Positions 6,549 through 7,041 of a DNA stretch of 7,041 nt are shown here, piece by piece. Each line of letters starts with the position of its first letter. Position 1 is the first letter of the stretch. A program made the translations under genes and the position numbers. Below the pieces are notes generated by a model. That model ran no database searches, was not told where the DNA came from, and worked only from the letters and a program-made list of their open reading frames with translations. Source of the stretch: Bacteroidota bacterium (lineage in GTDB: Bacteria > Bacteroidota > Bacteroidia > Chitinophagales > Chitinophagaceae); NCBI GenBank assembly GCA_023427575.1, contig JAEZAY010000510.1, positions 1 to 7,041 of the forward strand, given 5' to 3'.

Positions 6549-6692
6549 ATGGATCAATTTCACGAAATATTTCCGATGTTAAAACGGGGAGATGGTGATC
6601 TAATAGCCTTCTTTTCCTGTATCGGAATGAACAATTTTGCCGATATCGATCCTGAATGGAACATTTAATTGAACATAAGGGTAAAAACCCGC
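6528..6692. repeat. Pair of small dyads GGGT-N3/4-ACCC flanking the short ORF
   Basis: GCGGGTTTTACCC at 6528-6540 and GGGTAAAAACCCGC at 6679-6692 are reverse complements except for one extra A. Each is also a dyad in itself (GGGT/ACCC around three or four A/T bases). The first ends eight bases before the ATG at 6549. The second lies inside the first codons of the integrase gene. They could be operator or recombinase binding sites, or chance; no function is shown. Confidence 0.3.
6549..6668 (+). CDS. Possible 39-residue ORF overlapping the integrase start
   Basis: A short ORF starts at ATG 6549 (in-frame TAA directly before it at 6546-6548) and ends at TAA 6666-6668. It overlaps the integrase ATG (6656) by 13 bases in another frame. 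The peptide begins MDQFHEIFPMLKRGDG, has a central AFFSCIGMNNF and ends DIDPEWNI. It is mildly acidic with no signal peptide. The overlap could couple translation to the integrase, as a leader-type ORF, or this may be chance or a remnant of an older gene. I do not recognise the family, and the length alone is not significant. Confidence 0.3.
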   Translation: MDQFHEIFPMLKRGDGDLIAFFSCIGMNNFADIDPEWNI

Positions 6693-7041
6693 TGCCATTA
6701 ATTACCGCAAGACCATTATATCATCGTCAGAAAGAAAACATTGCCCTGTATTTTTCGGAATTCGGGCTACATCAGCTGGTGCGAACAATAAAAGATATTA
6801 AATGGAGTCGTACATACAATTGCTGGTATTTGCCCATGGGAAGGGAGAATTGGATGGAATTCCTGATGAAGGTGGTTAATCGTTCCGAAGTAAACGATGC
6901 CGATTTAAGAAGTTACCTAAAAGAGCGAAAACAACTTCTTCAGGCAAGTCCGGATGGAACACTCTCCAAGAAGCGTTCTGACCTGTTGGTACAGCAACCT
7001 TTGAGTGAGGAGAACCTGCAGGCTTTTTCTGCCTTTAATGC
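6656..7041 (+). CDS. Tyrosine-type site-specific integrase/recombinase, N-terminal part (runs off the window)
   Basis: The open frame of 128 codons has no stop before the window end. The start ATG at 6656 is preceded immediately by an in-frame TGA (6653-6655), so it cannot start further upstream. The N-terminal segment resembles the extra N-terminal domain of Bacteroidota phage-integrase/XerD-like recombinases: YHRQKENIALYF (22-33) followed by IKWSRTYNCWYLP (48-60), where family members read like HRG-E-IGLYF and V-W-S-T-CWY-P. A linker rich in Lys, Arg and Gln follows. LSEENLQAFSAFN (116-128) then fits the start of the SAM-like core-binding domain. The catalytic domain (Arg...His-x-x-Arg...Tyr) would lie beyond the window and cannot be checked. 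The recombinase would cut and rejoin DNA at specific sites; integron-like or genomic-island roles are both possible. Confidence 0.72.
   Translation, partial: MEHLIEHKGKNPLPLITARPLYHRQKENIALYFSEFGLHQLVRTIKDIKWSRTYNCWYLPMGRENWMEFLMKVVNRSEVNDADLRSYLKERKQLLQASPDGTLSKKRSDLLVQQPLSEENLQAFSAFN

Overview
The window looks like chromosomal DNA from a Bacteroidota bacterium, most likely near Chitinophagaceae. The evidence is a 727-residue esterase-like protein with PKD-type repeats and a C-terminal type IX secretion (T9SS) sorting domain, a Tat-exported Gfo/Idh/MocA oxidoreductase, two lipobox proteins, few recognisable Shine-Dalgarno sites, and one candidate promoter of the Bacteroidota TTG/TAnnTTTG type. 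No ribosomal RNA, tRNA, CRISPR array or insertion sequence is visible.

Left part (1-1961, minus strand): two genes of an export or efflux operon. A lipoprotein HlyD-type adaptor (876-1961) is followed, with a 4-base ATGA overlap, by a MacB/DevC-like ABC permease (7-879). The permease reading frame ends at a TGA exactly where the second membrane segment should begin, so it appears to be cut by a single in-frame nonsense change. The ATP-binding partner is not in the window and would be expected beyond position 1.

Middle (2071-4026): a divergent plus-strand gene encodes a Tat-exported NAD(P)-dependent Gfo/Idh/MocA oxidoreductase. Converging on it is a small minus-strand pair, a 77-residue lipoprotein (3793-4026) followed by an 84-residue Pro/Asp/Glu-rich protein (3494-3748). 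Neither is recognised. A hairpin with a T tract, lying inside the 3' end of the oxidoreductase gene, is a good candidate terminator for this pair.

Right part (4147-7041): the large secreted alpha/beta-hydrolase with four PKD-like repeats and a T9SS tail (4147-6330, minus) is followed by about 220 bases of AT-rich non-coding DNA. Reading away to the right are a possible 39-codon ORF (6549-6668) and the N-terminal 128 codons of a tyrosine-recombinase-type integrase (from 6656, running off the end). The integrase suggests that a mobile or integron-like segment begins here.

The genes do not form one pathway: they are an envelope export operon, a periplasmic oxidoreductase, a small envelope-protein pair, a secreted esterase and an integrase. 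I see no clear, complete, previously undescribed system. The least explained items are the small protein pair, the interrupted permease and the short ORF overlapping the integrase start.
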